DNA from: CAZNVB01 sp964651495
GTDB lineage: Bacteria > Acidobacteriota > Aminicenantia > Aminicenantales > UBA8522
NCBI GenBank assembly: GCA_964651495.1
Contig: CAZYWP010000077.1
Coordinates: forward strand, 1-15,117
DNA length: 15,117 nucleotides
Direction of reading: 5' to 3'
The position numbers were made by a program, and so were the translations under genes. Of this stretch, positions 1 through 8,184 are shown one piece after another. The notes beneath the pieces were generated by a model, which saw nothing but the letters and a program-made list of their open reading frames with translations, did not search any database and had not been told where the DNA came from. How positions within the stretch are numbered: position 1 is the stretch's first letter; each line of letters opens with the position of its first letter.

Positions 1-1700
1 GTCTTGCGCCGATTCCACCCCGGTCCGCGGACAAAACGCCCGGGCTTCGCTCCGGTGTGGTTCCCGTCTTTCAGCACCTGCACTCCGTTGACGAAAACGT
101 GGAGCATCCCGGTAGCGTATTGGTGGGGATTTTCATAAGTGGCATGATCCTGGATTTTTTCCGGATCAAACACCACAACGTCGGCAAAATAGTTCTCCCG
201 GAGCCGCCCGCGGCGGTCGAGCTTCAGGTTGTCGGCCGGCAACGCGGCCAGCTTGCGGATTGCCTCCTGCAGTGTGATTAGCTTTTCCTCACGCACGAAT
301 TTTGCGAGGAGCCGCGCAAAGCTGCCGTAGGCGCGCGGATGCACACTGGACTTCAGAAAGACACCCTCGGGAGCCAGGGAAGCGGAGTCCGAACAGAAGC
401 TGACCCAGGGAAGTGCGATCTTTTTGCGCAGGTTCTCTTCCGACTGGCTGAAATACACGGTCGCGATGCCGCTGTCATCCTCGACGATGAGATCCATCGC
501 CGTTTCTTCCGGGGACTTGCCGCGCATTTTTGCGACTTCCGCCAGGGTTTTGCCTGTTAGCGGCTTCAGCTTTTCGCTCTTGAAACCGACCAGCAGGATG
601 TTGTCCGGTGAGCCGGCCTGCAAATACATGTTTTCCCAGCCATCGCGGGACTCGCGCATCTCGCGCGCAATCCGTTCGCGCGTAGCCGGATCTTTCAGGC
701 GCCGGATCGACGCCTCGAAGCCCCCGTCCTGCACCCACGGCGGCATCGTCGAGTTCAATCCCGTCGATCCCGCCGGATAGGTATAGACATCGGCGGTGAT
801 CTGCAGTCCCTCCGCGCGCGCCTTCTCGACCCTCGCGATTACCTGGTCCATCTTGGGCCAGTTTTCGCGGCCGGCGGTCTTCAGGTGATAAATCTCAGCG
901 CGAATCCCCGCCGCGCGCGCGATGGTCAGCAGCTCCTCCAGGGATTCGATCAATTGCGCGCCTTCACTGCGCAGGTGGGAGATATAGATCCCGTCGTATT
1001 CCGCCGCGGCTTTCGCCAGTGCAATCAGCTCATCGGTCCTGGCAAAGAAGCCCGGCGGATAGACGAGTGCGGATGCCACCCCGAGCGCACCTTCTTCCAT
1101 CGCTTGCCGGACGAGTTGCTGCATTTGTTTCAGCTCCCCATCCGTAGGCGCGCGATCCTCCTGGCCAATCACGTAGATTCGGGGCGTAGCAGCGCCGATG
1201 AACGACGCCACGTTCGGGGAGATGCCGCGCCGCTCTAGGTATTGCAGGTACTCGCCCAAGGTAGTCCACTCGATCGCGTATTTAATATCTCCCTGCCGCT
1301 CGAGCATCTCCTTTTTCATCCGGTCGTTGAGCGGGCCCATGGAATCGCCTTCGCCCATCACTTCGAGGGTGACGCCCTGGCGCACGTCGCTCTGCGCGCG
1401 CCCGTCCTGGATCAGCGACTCGTTGCCCCAGCCCATCATGTTGATGAAGCCGGGCGCGACCGCGAGTCCTTCGGCACGGATTTCCGTCTTTCCGCGGGCG
1501 GCGGACAGGTCGCCGATGGAAGCAACCACATCGCCATTGATGGCCAGATCACCCACAATAGGCGCCTGGCCGCTGCCGTCGTAGATGGTCCCGCCCCGCA
1601 GCACGATATCGTATTCGACGGGAGAAGAGCATGCCGCCAGCAGGGCCAAAGCGGCTGCGGCCGCCAGTCTGAGCACGGCACGTTGAAGTTTGAAGTTCAT
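1..1700 (-). CDS. D-aminoacylase-like amidohydrolase lipoprotein (3' end off the window)
   Basis: The frame is open for 566 codons from the ATG at 1700 to the left edge without a stop. The C-terminal part ends in a GPGW motif usual near the end of N-acyl-D-amino-acid deacylases, so only a few residues are probably missing. Residues 1-24 are a lipoprotein signal (basic start, Ala/Leu-rich core, LAAC lipobox, Cys24), so it is exported and membrane-anchored. The rest follows the amidohydrolase (D-aminoacylase/dihydroorotase-like) plan: a VLRGGTIYDGSG beta-strand start, APGF at 82-85, SHLRSE with His242, a YHLK motif with His272, SDS with Asp438, and HPRAYGSF at 454-461. The expected first metal motif (D-x-H-x-H after PGF) is replaced by INMMGW, and the GNCG-like loop is GEG, so substrate and metal use are uncertain. 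GGAGG at 1708-1712 supports the start. It is transcribed divergently from the operon and is richer in GCG/CGC codons. Family call firm; substrate inferred. Confidence 0.87.
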   Translation of the reverse strand, partial: MNFKLQRAVLRLAAAAALALLAACSSPVEYDIVLRGGTIYDGSGQAPIVGDLAINGDVVASIGDLSAARGKTEIRAEGLAVAPGFINMMGWGNESLIQDGRAQSDVRQGVTLEVMGEGDSMGPLNDRMKKEMLERQGDIKYAIEWTTLGEYLQYLERRGISPNVASFIGAATPRIYVIGQEDRAPTDGELKQMQQLVRQAMEEGALGVASALVYPPGFFARTDELIALAKAAAEYDGIYISHLRSEGAQLIESLEELLTIARAAGIRAEIYHLKTAGRENWPKMDQVIARVEKARAEGLQITADVYTYPAGSTGLNSTMPPWVQDGGFEASIRRLKDPATRERIAREMRESRDGWENMYLQAGSPDNILLVGFKSEKLKPLTGKTLAEVAKMRGKSPEETAMDLIVEDDSGIATVYFSQSEENLRKKIALPWVSFCSDSASLAPEGVFLKSSVHPRAYGSFARLLAKFVREEKLITLQEAIRKLAALPADNLKLDRRGRLRENYFADVVVFDPEKIQDHATYENPHQYATGMLHVFVNGVQVLKDGNHTGAKPGRFVRGPGWNRRK

Positions 1701-2011
1701 AGGTCGTCCTCCTGTTCGCAATAGCACGCGAGTCCGCTGCAGCGCGCTCCTAAACTGCGCCGAAGAAAATTGAATCTGCAAACTTCTGATACATGTGGAT
1801 AAGAATTTGGTTTTCGGCTGCGCTGCCCGAGTGAGGCTCTTGATATCGATTTTCCCATCCAACCATCGTGGGAAAGCATAGATCATGGATCGAAGTGATG
1901 TCAAGGACAGTCGGGCACAGTTAGTCACGATTGAGTGGCGGATCCCGGAATATCCCCTTTTCTTTTTTCCGGTATTCTGATAATTGTTATGTCCTTATGG
2001 AGGAGACTGCA
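1701..2011. other. Divergent intergenic spacer
   Basis: This 311-bp stretch separates the amidohydrolase (leftward) from the CODH/ACS operon (rightward) and should hold both promoters. I see the ribosome-binding sequences at each end and a nested inverted repeat at 1839-1905. For the operon, a -10-like GATAAT lies at 1979-1984, but no convincing -35 precedes it. No cobalamin or SAM riboswitch signature and no convincing ORF is visible. Confidence 0.6.
1839..1905. repeat. Nested inverted repeat, possible structured leader or operator
   Basis: Three paired arms nest within 67 bp: CTTGA (1839-1843) with TCAAG (1901-1905), TCGAT (1846-1850) with ATCGA (1889-1893), and TTTCCCA (1851-1857) with TGGGAAA (1869-1875) around an 11-nt loop. 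The spacing is asymmetric (13 and 7 unpaired bases on the right side). It lies about 105 bp upstream of the first operon gene and could be a regulator site or an RNA hairpin. No T-tract follows, so it is not a standard intrinsic terminator. It could also be chance. Confidence 0.35.
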
Positions 2012-3207
2012 ATGAATTTTCAACCGGCGTGTCTGGCCACGGCTATCGGCAGCCTTCCTCACGAGGATCCCTCGGCTGCCTGTGAGCTCGTTCTTCAGCA
2101 CATCCCGGAAATCCCGATCTGGCCCCAGCTCCCCCAGATGAGTTTCCGGGAGCAGATGGAAATCCAGTACAGCGAAGGCCTCCCCGGCGTGATCTTTGAT
2201 GAAGAGAAGCGGCGGATGTCTTTCAACCTGAGCGGCGACCTGACGGCGGAGCTGGCCCAATTCTACGACAACTACCTGGCCGAAAACCTGGATCACTTCC
2301 GCATCAGCCCCCAATTCAGCCGTGGAATCTCCGAAATGGAAAAGAAGCTGTGCGAGCCCGGCCGGTCCCGGCCCCTTTACTTCAAGAATCAGGTCACCGG
2401 TCCGGTCACCACGGGCCTGGGCAGGGTGGATGAAAACAAGCGGTCTGTTTATTACAACGAGATGTTTCGGGATGTCCTCGTCAAGAGCGCGGAGATGAAG
2501 GCCCGCTGGCTCCTCAACAAGTTCAGTTTCCTGGGTTGCCCTCAGCTCTGTTTTATCGATGAGCCCATCCTTTCCGCTTTCGGCTCCTCCACGTATGTCA
2601 GCATGCAGAGGCCGGATGTTGTCGCCTACCTTGGCGCTGTCATCGAAGCCGTCCACAAGGAAAAGGCCCTGGCGGGGNNNNNNNNNNNNNNNNNNNNNNN
2701 NNNNNNNNNNNNNNNNNNNNNNNNNNNNNNNNNNNNNNNNNNNNNNNNNNNNNNNNNNNNNNNNNNNNNNNNNNNNNCGCCTACCTTGGCGCTGTCATCG
2801 AAGCCGTCCACAAGGAAAAGGCCCTGGCGGGGGTTCACTGCTGCGGCAACACGGAGTGGACCATCCTCGTCGATGCGGGCGCCGACATTATCAGTTTCGA
2901 TGCCTATGATTTCGGGGAGACGATCGGTTATTATTCCGACCGAATGAAATTCTTTTTGGAAAAAGGCGGAGTCCTGGCCTGGGGAATCGTGCCCACATCA
3001 TCCAAAATCGAAGGAGAGACGGCAGACTCTCTGGTTAAGAGGTTGAATACCCTCGTTGCCGGCCTGGCCGGCAAAGGCATCCCCGAAAATCTCATTTGGG
3101 AGAAATGCCTGCTCACGCCAAGTTGCGGCACCGGCTCTCTCTCCCGCGAGCTCTCCGAACGGGTCTTTGCCGTCCTCCAGCAGGTCAGCCGGAAACTCAG
3201 GAGCTGA
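2012..3207 (+). CDS. Core methionine synthase, MetE C-terminal-like (MesD-type), interrupted by assembly gap
   Basis: Predicted to transfer a methyl group to homocysteine through a zinc-thiolate, with a methyl-corrinoid protein as likely donor. Removing the 100 N and one copy of the flanking 55-bp duplication joins 2012-2677 to 2833-3207 in frame and gives 346 residues. That matches short core-MetE proteins and lacks the N-terminal folate-binding half of the roughly 750-residue MetE. Visible MetE features are IDEP at 182-185, the zinc pair His224-x-Cys226 (HCCGNTEW), an acidic residue (Asp245) where MetE has its Glu ligand, and Cys320 in TPSCGTGS. The start is ATG 2012 behind GGAGGAG at 1999-2005, rather than the in-frame TTG at 1931. 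It lies 39 bp upstream of cooS in the same direction. This context suggests that CoFeSP is the methyl donor, which is inference. It could instead be another UROD/MetE-fold methyltransferase that loads CoFeSP. Confidence 0.82.
2623..2677 (+). repeat. Left copy of 55-bp contig-end duplication
   Basis: These 55 bases are identical to 2778-2832 and directly abut the N run. They encode residues of the methionine synthase-like gene ending in KEKALAG. An exact 55-bp repeat touching both sides of an N gap is the signature of two contigs sharing a k-mer overlap, not a biological repeat. Confidence 0.93.
2678..2777. other. Assembly gap of 100 N
   Basis: Exactly 100 N, the conventional placeholder for a gap of unknown size. 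Because the flanks are the same 55 bases, the real gap is most likely negative: the contigs overlap and nothing is missing. As written, the gap puts the downstream part of the gene out of frame. Confidence 0.95.
2778..2832 (+). repeat. Right copy of 55-bp contig-end duplication
   Basis: Identical to 2623-2677. Reading straight from 2677 to 2833 restores the frame (ALAG followed by VHCCGN), which includes the HxC zinc motif in the expected place. Confidence 0.93.
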
Positions 3208-3246
3208 GCCTTGAAGCGTTCGAATTCTGTCAAGGCAGAGTGAGAA

Positions 3247-5181
3247 ATGGCGGATAAAAAAAGCATCGACCCAGCCGTCACCCATGTCCTCGAGAGGACA
3301 AAGGAAAAGGGGATAACCACGGTTTGGGATAGGTCGGAGGCCCAAAAACCCCGCTGCGGGTTTGGCGAGAGCGGCCTGTGCTGTCACATCTGTTACATGG
3401 GACCCTGCCGGATCAGCCCTTCCGGCAAGAAGATGCAGAAGGGCGTCTGCGGAGCGACGGCCGAGACGATCATCGCCCGAAATTTCTGCCGGATGATCGC
3501 CGCCGGCGCCGCGGCCCATTCCGACCACGGCCGGGAAGTGGCCAAGACGCTCTTACTGGCTGCTCAAGAGCCTGATTTGGGCTATACGATCAGGGATGTA
3601 AACAAGCTCAAGAAACTCAGCCAGGTTCTCGGAATTTCCATCAAAGACAAATCTAACCTGCAGATTGCCATCGAAGTGGCTGAAAAGGCCTTGGCCAACT
3701 TCGGCCAACAAGAGGGCGAGGTCTCCTTCACCAGACAAGCGCCAGAAACCCGCCAGGCCCTCTGGCGGGAGCATCAGGTCATGCCGCGGGGGATCGACCG
3801 GGAGATCGTGGAGCTGCTCCACCGCACCTCCATGGGCGTCGACCAGGATTACCGGAACATCATGCTTCAGGGGGCCAGGACGGCTTTGGCCGACGGCTGG
3901 GGCGGGTCGATGATCGCCACCGAGCTCCAGGACATCCTCTTCGGCACGCCTTCGCCCGTCCGCGGCCAGGTGAACCTGGGAGTCCTCTCCGAGACCATGG
4001 TGAACATCGTCGTCCACGGCCACGAACCGCTGCTGTCCGAAATGCTGACCCTGGCTGTGCGGGACAAGGAATTGATCGACCTGGCCAAGTCTCAGGGCGC
4101 GGCCGGGATCAACCTGGCGGGCATCTGCTGCACGGCTAACGAAATTCTCATCCGCCACGGCGTCCCAGTGGCGGGAAATGTGCTCCAGCAGGAGCTGGCC
4201 GTGGCCACGGGCGCCGTCGAGGCCATGGTCGTCGATGTCCAGTGCATCATGCCTTCCCTTCCGGACGTCTGCGAGCATTTCCACACCCAGCTTGTGACCA
4301 CCTCTTCCAAAGCCCGGATCAAAGGCGTCAAATATTTTGAATTCTCGCCCCGGAATGCCCTGGCCGTCGCCCGGGAGATCGTCAAAGAAGCGGTCCTGAA
4401 TTTTCCCAACCGCGGCAGCGTGGATATCCCCAAAGAAAAAATGGACCTCATCGCCGGGTTCAGCCACGAGGCCATCACCTACATGCTCGGCGGAACGTTC
4501 CGCGGTTCTTATGTCCCCCTCAATGACAACATCATCAACGGCCGGATCAGGGGGGTCGCCGGCGTGGTGGGCTGCTGTAACCCGAAGGTGACCCACGATC
4601 AAGGCCATGTCAGCCTGGTCGAGGAGCTGATCGCCAACGACATCCTCGTCGTCCAGACCGGGTGCTCGGCCATCGCCTGCGCCAAAGCGGGATTTCTGAC
4701 CCCTGAGACGGCCGAAAAGCGGGCCGGCAAGGGGTTGGCCGAGGTCTGCCGCGCCGTGGGCATGCCTCCGGTCCTCCATTCGGGCTCCTGTGTCGACAAC
4801 AGCCGCATCCTGATCGCCCTCTCCGAGATGGTCCGGATCGGCGGGCTCGGGAAGGACATCCACGATCTTCCGGTGGCCGGGGCGGCGCCGGAGTGGATGA
4901 GCGAGAAGGCCATTACCATCGGCCAGTATTTTGTGGCCTCCGGAGTGTTCACCGTATTCGGCATCGGCCTTCCCATCGAGGGGAGTGAAGCCTTCAAGGA
5001 ATATATTTTCCGGGACTTTGAAAAAATCTTCGGCGGCATGTGGCGGTCCGAGGCCGAGCCCCGGAAAATCGCCGGGCTGCTCATCGACCACATCAACCTG
5101 AAAAGAGCGAAGCTCGGCATCAGCCGGGCCAAGGAGCGCGTGCTCTTCGACATGGAGATGAGAAGAGACCTGAAAGTCTGA
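3247..5181 (+). CDS. cooS: Anaerobic carbon monoxide dehydrogenase catalytic subunit (CooS/AcsA)
   Basis: Interconverts CO2 and CO at a Ni-4Fe-4S C-cluster in the cytoplasm, passing CO to AcsB. At 644 residues it is full length. D-cluster cysteines are Cys37 and Cys45; B-cluster cysteines are Cys46, Cys49, Cys54 and Cys68 (motif CCHICYMGPC). C-cluster ligands are visible as His259 (VHGHE), Cys295 (ICCTANE), Cys333, Cys443 (GCCNPK), Cys473 (TGCSAIAC) and Cys515 (GSCVDN). The acid-base Lys554 lies in SEKAITIG, and the proton-path histidines His91 and His94 in AHSDHG. No catalytic residue seems missing. The next gene is acsB with one base between stop and start, so this is the ACS-linked form (acsA) rather than a stand-alone CO-oxidising CooS. 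No CooF-type ferredoxin gene is adjacent. Confidence 0.97.
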   Translation: MADKKSIDPAVTHVLERTKEKGITTVWDRSEAQKPRCGFGESGLCCHICYMGPCRISPSGKKMQKGVCGATAETIIARNFCRMIAAGAAAHSDHGREVAKTLLLAAQEPDLGYTIRDVNKLKKLSQVLGISIKDKSNLQIAIEVAEKALANFGQQEGEVSFTRQAPETRQALWREHQVMPRGIDREIVELLHRTSMGVDQDYRNIMLQGARTALADGWGGSMIATELQDILFGTPSPVRGQVNLGVLSETMVNIVVHGHEPLLSEMLTLAVRDKELIDLAKSQGAAGINLAGICCTANEILIRHGVPVAGNVLQQELAVATGAVEAMVVDVQCIMPSLPDVCEHFHTQLVTTSSKARIKGVKYFEFSPRNALAVAREIVKEAVLNFPNRGSVDIPKEKMDLIAGFSHEAITYMLGGTFRGSYVPLNDNIINGRIRGVAGVVGCCNPKVTHDQGHVSLVEELIANDILVVQTGCSAIACAKAGFLTPETAEKRAGKGLAEVCRAVGMPPVLHSGSCVDNSRILIALSEMVRIGGLGKDIHDLPVAGAAPEWMSEKAITIGQYFVASGVFTVFGIGLPIEGSEAFKEYIFRDFEKIFGGMWRSEAEPRKIAGLLIDHINLKRAKLGISRAKERVLFDMEMRRDLKV

Positions 5182-5182
5182 A

Positions 5183-7387
5183 ATGTCCAAGCTCATCTCG
5201 ACGCGCGCCATCCGGGGAGCCCATAAGCTCGTCGCCCGGGCGGAAAAAGAGCTCCGCCTGGCTATCGAAGAAAAGGGGCCTGAGGCCAGGGTCGAGTTTC
5301 CCAACACGGGCTATTATCTCCCCATCTCTCATGGAATCCTGGGCCTGAGGATCGAAACGCTGGCCGGCCTCCGCGAGCTTCTAACTGAAGCCAAGAAATT
5401 GCTCCCGCCCGTCCCGGCCGATGAGCTCTGGACTCCCTACCTCGGCCAGACTCTCGACGCCGGAATGGCCACGCTTTTTGCCGATGAGATCATCGAAGCG
5501 ATCAAATACACCCAGACTCCTCTCCCTTACCTTCCCGAACCGGCGCCTCAGGACGGCCGGCTCTGGCTCGGCGCGGCCGACGACGTCATCATGAGAGAAC
5601 GGGGAATCGAGTTTGTCGACGGCACCGCTCCCGGGTTTGCGGCTTGTGTCGGGTACCTGCCGACCAACGAGCAGGCGGTCCAGATCGCCCGGGAACTCCA
5701 GGAGAAAAACCTGTATGTCTTCATGGCCGCGGCGACGGACGGCAAATCCATGGCCCGGCAACTGGAAGAAGAAGGAATCGAGATGGGCTGGAGGACCCGC
5801 CTCGTGCCTTTTGGCGAGGATGTGACGGCCTGCATTCATGCCCTCGGGTTTTCCACCCGGGTCGCTCTTTCCTTCGGCGGCGCCCAGCCCGGAGACTACC
5901 AGCGGGTTCTCCGGTACAACAAGAACCGCGTCTTTGCCTTTGTCCTGGCCTTCGGCCCGGTGGATGATGAAAAGCATGCCCAGGCGGCCGGGGCCATCAA
6001 TTACGGCTTCCCGACGATCTCGGAAACAGATATCGACCAGATTCTTCCGACCGGAATCTGCACCTATGAGCATGTTGTCTCGCCGGTCTCTGTGGATAAG
6101 ATCGTCGCCAAGGCGATCGAGGTCAGAGGGCTGAAAATCACCATCGCCAAAGTCCCGATCCCGGTCCCTTTTGGGCCGGCCTTCCAGGGCGAACGAGTCC
6201 GCAAAGAGGAGATGCATGTCGAGCTGGCCGGACAGACGCGGCCCGGGTTCGAGCTTCTGACGACAAGATCGCTCGAAGACGTCGAGGACGGCAAGATCGA
6301 AGTCATCGGCCCGGAAATCGATGACGTTCCCGAGGGAAGCCAAATTCCCCTGGCCCTCCTGATCGACGTGGCCGGCCGCGAGATGCAGTCGGACTTTGAG
6401 CCCATTCTGGAGCGGCGCATCCACGATTTTTTGAACTGCGCCCACGGCCTTTTCCACATGGGGCAGCGGGACATCAACTGGGTCCGGATTTCCAAGGAAG
6501 CCAAGGAGAAGGGCCTGAAATTCAGGCATTTCGGCACCATCCTTCACGCCAAAATGCACAGCGAATTCGGGAAGATCATCGACAAGATTCAGGTCACGAT
6601 CCTCACCCGGGAAAAGGAAATCCTCGAGCTCATCGACCAGGCCAGAGAGGTATATAAACGCCGCGATGCCCGCCTCGCCGATTTGACCGATGAAGCGGTA
6701 GAGACTTTTTATTCCTGCACCCTCTGCCAGTCCTTTGCGCCCAATCATGTCTGTGTCATCACTCCGGAGAGGTCGGGACTCTGCGGTGCCTACAACTGGC
6801 TGGACGGGAAAGCGGCCTATCAGATCAATGCCACGGGCGCCAACCAGCCCATCAAGAAGGGGAGAGCCCTCGACCCGGCCAAAGGGCAATGGCAGGGGGT
6901 CAACGAATTCGTCTCCCACGCTTCCCATAAAACCCTCGAGGTCTTCAATGCCTACAGTCTGATCGTCCATCCCATGACTTCCTGCGGCTGCTTCGAGTGC
7001 ATCTCCTGCGTCCTGCCCTCGACCAACGGGATCATGACCGTCTACAGAAATTACCCGGGCATGACGCCGAGCGGGATGAAGTTTTCCACCCTGGCGGGAA
7101 TGGTCGGGGGCGGCATCCAGACGCCGGGGTTTATCGGCCACAGCAAGCTCTACATCGGAAGCCCCAAGTTCATCAGCGGGGAGGGCGGCGCCCGCCGGAT
7201 CGTCTGGATGAACAGGGATCTCAAGGAGGGATTAGCGGCCATGCTCCAGAAAGTGGCCGAGCGGGATCAAATCGAAGGCTTTCTCGACCTGATCGCCGAC
7301 GAAACATCGGCCGTTACCGAGGAAGAGGTTCTAGACTACATCAGCCGGAAGAACCATCCGGCTCTCCAGATGCCGCCGCTTTTTTAG
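5183..7387 (+). CDS. acsB: CO-methylating acetyl-CoA synthase, beta subunit (AcsB)
   Basis: Condenses CO from CooS, the methyl group of methyl-CoFeSP and CoA into acetyl-CoA, or cleaves acetyl-CoA in reverse. The 734 residues include the N-terminal Rossmann-like domain that docks on CODH in bacterial enzymes and is absent from archaeal CdhC. A-cluster ligands are intact: Cys512, Cys515, Cys524 and Cys534 hold the 4Fe-4S cube (SCTLCQSFAP ... GLCGAYNW), and the Cys601-Gly-Cys603 motif binds the distal nickel. All sit six residues later than the classical Moorella numbering (506/509/518/528, 595/597). The gene starts one base after the cooS stop (TGA-A-ATG) with only a weak upstream ribosome site, suggesting translational coupling that would help equal production of the two subunits. 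Confidence 0.97.
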   Translation: MSKLISTRAIRGAHKLVARAEKELRLAIEEKGPEARVEFPNTGYYLPISHGILGLRIETLAGLRELLTEAKKLLPPVPADELWTPYLGQTLDAGMATLFADEIIEAIKYTQTPLPYLPEPAPQDGRLWLGAADDVIMRERGIEFVDGTAPGFAACVGYLPTNEQAVQIARELQEKNLYVFMAAATDGKSMARQLEEEGIEMGWRTRLVPFGEDVTACIHALGFSTRVALSFGGAQPGDYQRVLRYNKNRVFAFVLAFGPVDDEKHAQAAGAINYGFPTISETDIDQILPTGICTYEHVVSPVSVDKIVAKAIEVRGLKITIAKVPIPVPFGPAFQGERVRKEEMHVELAGQTRPGFELLTTRSLEDVEDGKIEVIGPEIDDVPEGSQIPLALLIDVAGREMQSDFEPILERRIHDFLNCAHGLFHMGQRDINWVRISKEAKEKGLKFRHFGTILHAKMHSEFGKIIDKIQVTILTREKEILELIDQAREVYKRRDARLADLTDEAVETFYSCTLCQSFAPNHVCVITPERSGLCGAYNWLDGKAAYQINATGANQPIKKGRALDPAKGQWQGVNEFVSHASHKTLEVFNAYSLIVHPMTSCGCFECISCVLPSTNGIMTVYRNYPGMTPSGMKFSTLAGMVGGGIQTPGFIGHSKLYIGSPKFISGEGGARRIVWMNRDLKEGLAAMLQKVAERDQIEGFLDLIADETSAVTEEEVLDYISRKNHPALQMPPLF

Positions 7388-7404
7388 AGATAAGAGAAGG
7401 ACAG

Positions 7405-8184
7405 ATGAAGACGATCGCCATCTCCGGCAAGGGCGGAACGGGCAAGACGACCATCGCCGCCCTGATCATCCGCTGGCTGAGCGACCATCTGACCAAGTCC
7501 ATCCTGGCCGTGGACGCGGATTCCAACGTCAACCTCAATGACCTTCTCGGTGTGGAACTCGAGGAAACGGTAGGCGGCATCAGGGAGGAAATGAAAAGCC
7601 TGGTCTCCAACCTTCCCGGAGGCATGTCCAAAAGCCAATATCTCGAGTATAAAATTCAGGCCAGCCTGGTGGAAAGGCCCGAGTTCGACCTCCTCGCCAT
7701 GGGCCGGCCGGAAGGTCCGGGCTGTTACTGTTACGCCAATAATCTTCTCCGGGACATCCTGGCTTCTCTGGGCTCGAACTACGAGTTCGTGGTCATCGAT
7801 AACGAGGCCGGGATGGAGCACCTTAGCCGGAGGACGGCCCAGGGCATTGATTATCTTTTGATCGTCTCCGACCCGACACCGCGAGGCATCGCCGCCGCGG
7901 GACGGATCAGCCGGCTGCTCCAGGAGCTGGAGACCCGGGTCAAGGCCAGGCATCTCATCCTGAATCGAACCGGGCTTCCGCTTCCCGGCTCGATCAAAGA
8001 GTTGCTGGAGAAAGAACGCCTGGACCTTCTCGCCGCCGTTCCCGAAGACGAAGTCCTGCTCGAAGCCGACCGCGCCGGAAAAACGCTCTGGCCCATTCTT
8101 CCGGAGACAGACGCCTATAAAGCCATCGATGCAATGCTCAGAAAAATTCTGCTGTCAGACAGAGAGGCCGGCCGTGAAGTTTGA
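7405..8184 (+). CDS. cooC: CODH maturation ATPase CooC (AcsF-like)
   Basis: A 259-residue MinD/ParA-type P-loop ATPase that assists nickel insertion into CODH (CooC) or ACS (AcsF); the sequence alone does not separate these roles. The deviant Walker A motif GKGGTGKT spans 8-15 with signature Lys9 and Lys14. VDADSN follows at 36-41, and a Cys107-Tyr-Cys109 pair in GPGCYCYAN matches the CxC that binds metal at the CooC dimer interface. The switch region reads VVIDNEAG. I chose ATG 7405, preceded by AGAAGGA, because the longer upstream frame merely reads through acsB. It is the only maturation ATPase in the operon. The end overlaps acsD by 11 bases. Confidence 0.93.
   Translation: MKTIAISGKGGTGKTTIAALIIRWLSDHLTKSILAVDADSNVNLNDLLGVELEETVGGIREEMKSLVSNLPGGMSKSQYLEYKIQASLVERPEFDLLAMGRPEGPGCYCYANNLLRDILASLGSNYEFVVIDNEAGMEHLSRRTAQGIDYLLIVSDPTPRGIAAAGRISRLLQELETRVKARHLILNRTGLPLPGSIKELLEKERLDLLAAVPEDEVLLEADRAGKTLWPILPETDAYKAIDAMLRKILLSDREAGREV

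Noticed and set aside
1697..1879. 60-codon leftward frame upstream of the amidohydrolase
   Set aside because: Overlaps the amidohydrolase ribosome site and start; composition not gene-like.
1946..1972. CCGGAA ... TTCCGG inverted repeat before the operon
   Set aside because: Only 6 bp with a long spacer; likely chance.
1931..2011. Upstream TTG start extending the methionine synthase-like gene by 27 residues
   Set aside because: No ribosome site precedes it, while ATG 2012 has a strong GGAGGAG and begins the family-like sequence (CLATAIGSLPHEDP).
2778..2947. Frame continuing past the N run (and other frames spanning the N)
   Set aside because: Out of frame with the true gene; produced by the 100 N placeholder and duplicated contig end.
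3553..5307. 584-codon open frame antisense to cooS
   Set aside because: It mirrors the GC-rich third positions of cooS; the product is a Gly/Asp/His/Leu-rich sequence without domains, while the sense strand has every CODH metal ligand.
5381..7141. 586-codon open frame antisense to acsB
   Set aside because: Same explanation: shadow of a strongly biased, fully conserved sense gene.
6997..7404. N-terminal extension of cooC into acsB
   Set aside because: It reads acsB in the wrong frame; the P-loop begins right after ATG 7405, which has its own ribosome site.
8129..8173. ATG start of acsD within cooC
   Set aside because: Would add 15 residues with no family counterpart; GTG 8174 has a well-placed AGAGAGG.
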